Source of the DNA: Rhodocollybia butyracea
Lineage: Eukaryota; Basidiomycota; Agaricomycetes; Agaricales; Omphalotaceae
Direction of reading: 5' to 3'
Length of the DNA stretch: 18,616 bases
Assembly: GCA_015501585.1 (NCBI GenBank)
Contig: JADNRY010001033.1
Span: 1 to 18,616 of the forward strand
A program made the position numbers and the translations under genes. A model generated the notes under the pieces. It was given only the letters and a program-made list of their open reading frames with translations. It ran no database searches and was not told where the DNA came from. Position 1 is the stretch's first letter. Every line of letters starts with the position of its first letter. Below, piece after piece: positions 17,275-18,616 of this stretch.

Positions 17275-18117
17275 CTGCGAAGGGTGCTTGACATATGTAA
17301 ATAGACAACAGAAGCAGCTGCCCATCCTATGTTGTATTGGCATGAGATAACAGCGATAACAATCAAGTGACAACAAGGGGTCGAAGGAGTTAGAAGGGGG
17401 TTGAGCGGACTGACTGGGAAGAGTGGGACGACTAGGGAGGGGGTATCGGACGGAGGAAAATATATGGAAAACCATACTAGTAAAGTGAAGAAGCACCGAA
17501 GAGACTGTAAAGCCATGTAAAGCGAATGAAATACGTATGTAGTCGGATTTTTTTGAATTTTTTTCCAAGGCTGTTGGTAGAGTTCGTAAAAAAAAAAATA
17601 ATAAGCACAAAAAGAACCATCGAGTTGTTCTCAAGTGTATGAGATATACTGAGACGAAAGCCCATCATGACCAGATTAGAACGGAATAAATACCGGGCAG
17701 AACTAGGAAGAAACATTAGATGAAAGAAACGGAAACTTCATATTCTGTCGGTCGTGCATCTCAAGGCCAAAGCATGGAAGAAGTGCACGATATGACACGG
17801 TGATTCTGCCAGCGCCATGTTTAGATGACCATCATCGAAGGAGGATGAGAAAAAGTACAGGGTGAAATTGCCACGGTGAAGGCACAGAAGCCAGTGAAAA
17901 AGTGACGCGACGCAAAGAGTGTCGGATATTGACAAGAGGGACTGAGACACAAGTACATGAGGAAAAATGAATCGAACGCAATTATGGCCATATCTGGACG
18001 AATGTAAGTTATCGTTGCGATGGCAGATGTTGCCCAGGCGCGATCTAGAGGAGCTGAAAATGCTATTGCTCCTGTGAAGCAGAGAGAAAGAGACGATAAA
18101 AATGTGAGATGATAAGT
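17275..18117. other. No gene recognised
   Basis: About 840 bp. Minus-strand open stretches occur (for example 17634-17173, 18133-17738) but are rich in Phe/Leu/Ser with no domain, and lie in AT-rich sequence containing poly-A or poly-T runs (17548-17600). They could hold introns or diverged exons of the GST-like gene. Nothing can be supported. Confidence 0.4.
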
Positions 18118-18616
18118 TCAGGTTCTCAACCAATTAGATTGATAGGTGGCAGTAGGATGAGGTGCGAATGCCGGAGCACCGTAGACGTAGTGACCGGGCA
18201 ACCCCCATGACATCTCTGCACCTTGTGGTAAAGACGGTAACTCGTTGGCAGTCATGCGAAGGTCACTACACCTGTATTCAAATTGGGATTGAGAATAAGA
18301 GCGCGCATGATTACACAATTGTGAAGTATCCCGAGAATAAGTTTGCGAGCGTGGCTGCGATAATGCAAATGGGACAATCAATGGAGGACAAGGATGATAC
18401 GTCGGCCCCTGAGGAGGCTGAAGGGGCGCGAAATCAAAAAGTGACCAGCAATCGGTAACGGTTTGGCTGTAAATGGCGCGTTGGGAATCCAGGTTTGCGC
18501 CGCGTAGCTAAAATCATGAGCAGGCTGATACTGGGGATGAACTTGGTATGAGGGGACCGGTACAAGCCCAGGTGTGGGTTGCACTGCAACATAGCGACCG
18601 TAAGGGTGGTTGCTCT
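18118..18616 (-). CDS. 3' end of an unidentified Pro/Tyr/Gln-rich protein
   Basis: Minus strand, entering at the window edge. From 18616 it reads HPYGRYVAVQPTPGLVPVPS and on to FSYAAQTWIPNAPFTAKPLP (about 18430). The open frame then moves to another one that reads LQPPQGPTYHPCPPLIVPFA and ends at TYQSNWLRT with TGA at 18118-18120. The change near 18400-18440 may be a one-base indel like those in UBA1, or a short intron I could not place. The composition suggests a disordered tail, as in many fungal transcription factors and RNA-binding proteins. No domain lies in the window, so the function is unknown. Confidence 0.45.

Noticed and set aside
1..18616. rRNA genes, tRNA genes and bacterial-type operons
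   Set aside because: None of their sequence signatures was seen on either strand; the intron-bearing genes make this a eukaryotic nuclear region.

Overview
The window looks like nuclear DNA of a basidiomycete fungus, most likely an Agaricomycete. The evidence is short GT-AG introns of about 45-60 bp in a ubiquitin-activating enzyme gene, a fungal-type cyclin gene, and LTR retrotransposons of the fungal Ty3 (Gypsy) chromovirus type. Family assignments come from recognising motifs by eye; no database was searched.

Layout. (1) 1-1218, plus strand: the 3' part of a cyclin-domain gene with two good introns and several frame breaks, then an ORF that may be its Pro/Tyr-rich tail. (2) 1219-1713: no gene seen. 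(3) 1719-12846, minus strand: one Ty3 chromovirus with 260/254-bp LTRs, flanked by the direct repeat AATAC. It has been interrupted at least five times: an LTR ('LTR-A', TSD GTAGC) in the integrase; a 3343-bp gag-only LTR element (TSD TATTA, identical 253-bp LTRs) inside LTR-A; another LTR ('LTR-B', TSD GAACC) in the reverse transcriptase; and two related TA-flanked foldback MITEs. Removing these leaves about 6.0 kb, a normal Ty3 length. (4) 12852-13218: upstream region of UBA1. (5) 13219-17052, plus strand: UBA1, the ubiquitin-activating enzyme E1, in 17 inferred exons, but with about twenty apparent one-base indels, mostly at homopolymers. (6) 17177-17274, minus strand: one glutathione-S-transferase-like exon without visible partner exons. 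(7) 18118-18616, minus strand: the 3' end of an unidentified Pro/Tyr/Gln-rich gene.

How it fits together. The Ty3 element landed between the cyclin gene and UBA1, about 370 bp upstream of the UBA1 start, with its 5' LTR pointing away from UBA1. Its reading frames are dead: in-frame TGA codons explainable as CGA>TGA or TGG>TGA, a YIDN in place of the RT catalytic YxDD, and a Lys at the integrase catalytic Glu. The gag-only element is younger and non-autonomous, with no protease, RT or integrase.

The most unusual feature is that this young element is packed from LTR to LTR, coding sequence included, with short perfect inverted repeats (stems 6-10 bp, loops 0-10 nt). I counted about 37, where I would expect about nine by chance; for stems of 8 bp or more I counted 14 where less than one is expected. 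The surrounding Ty3 and UBA1 sequences did not show this on reading.
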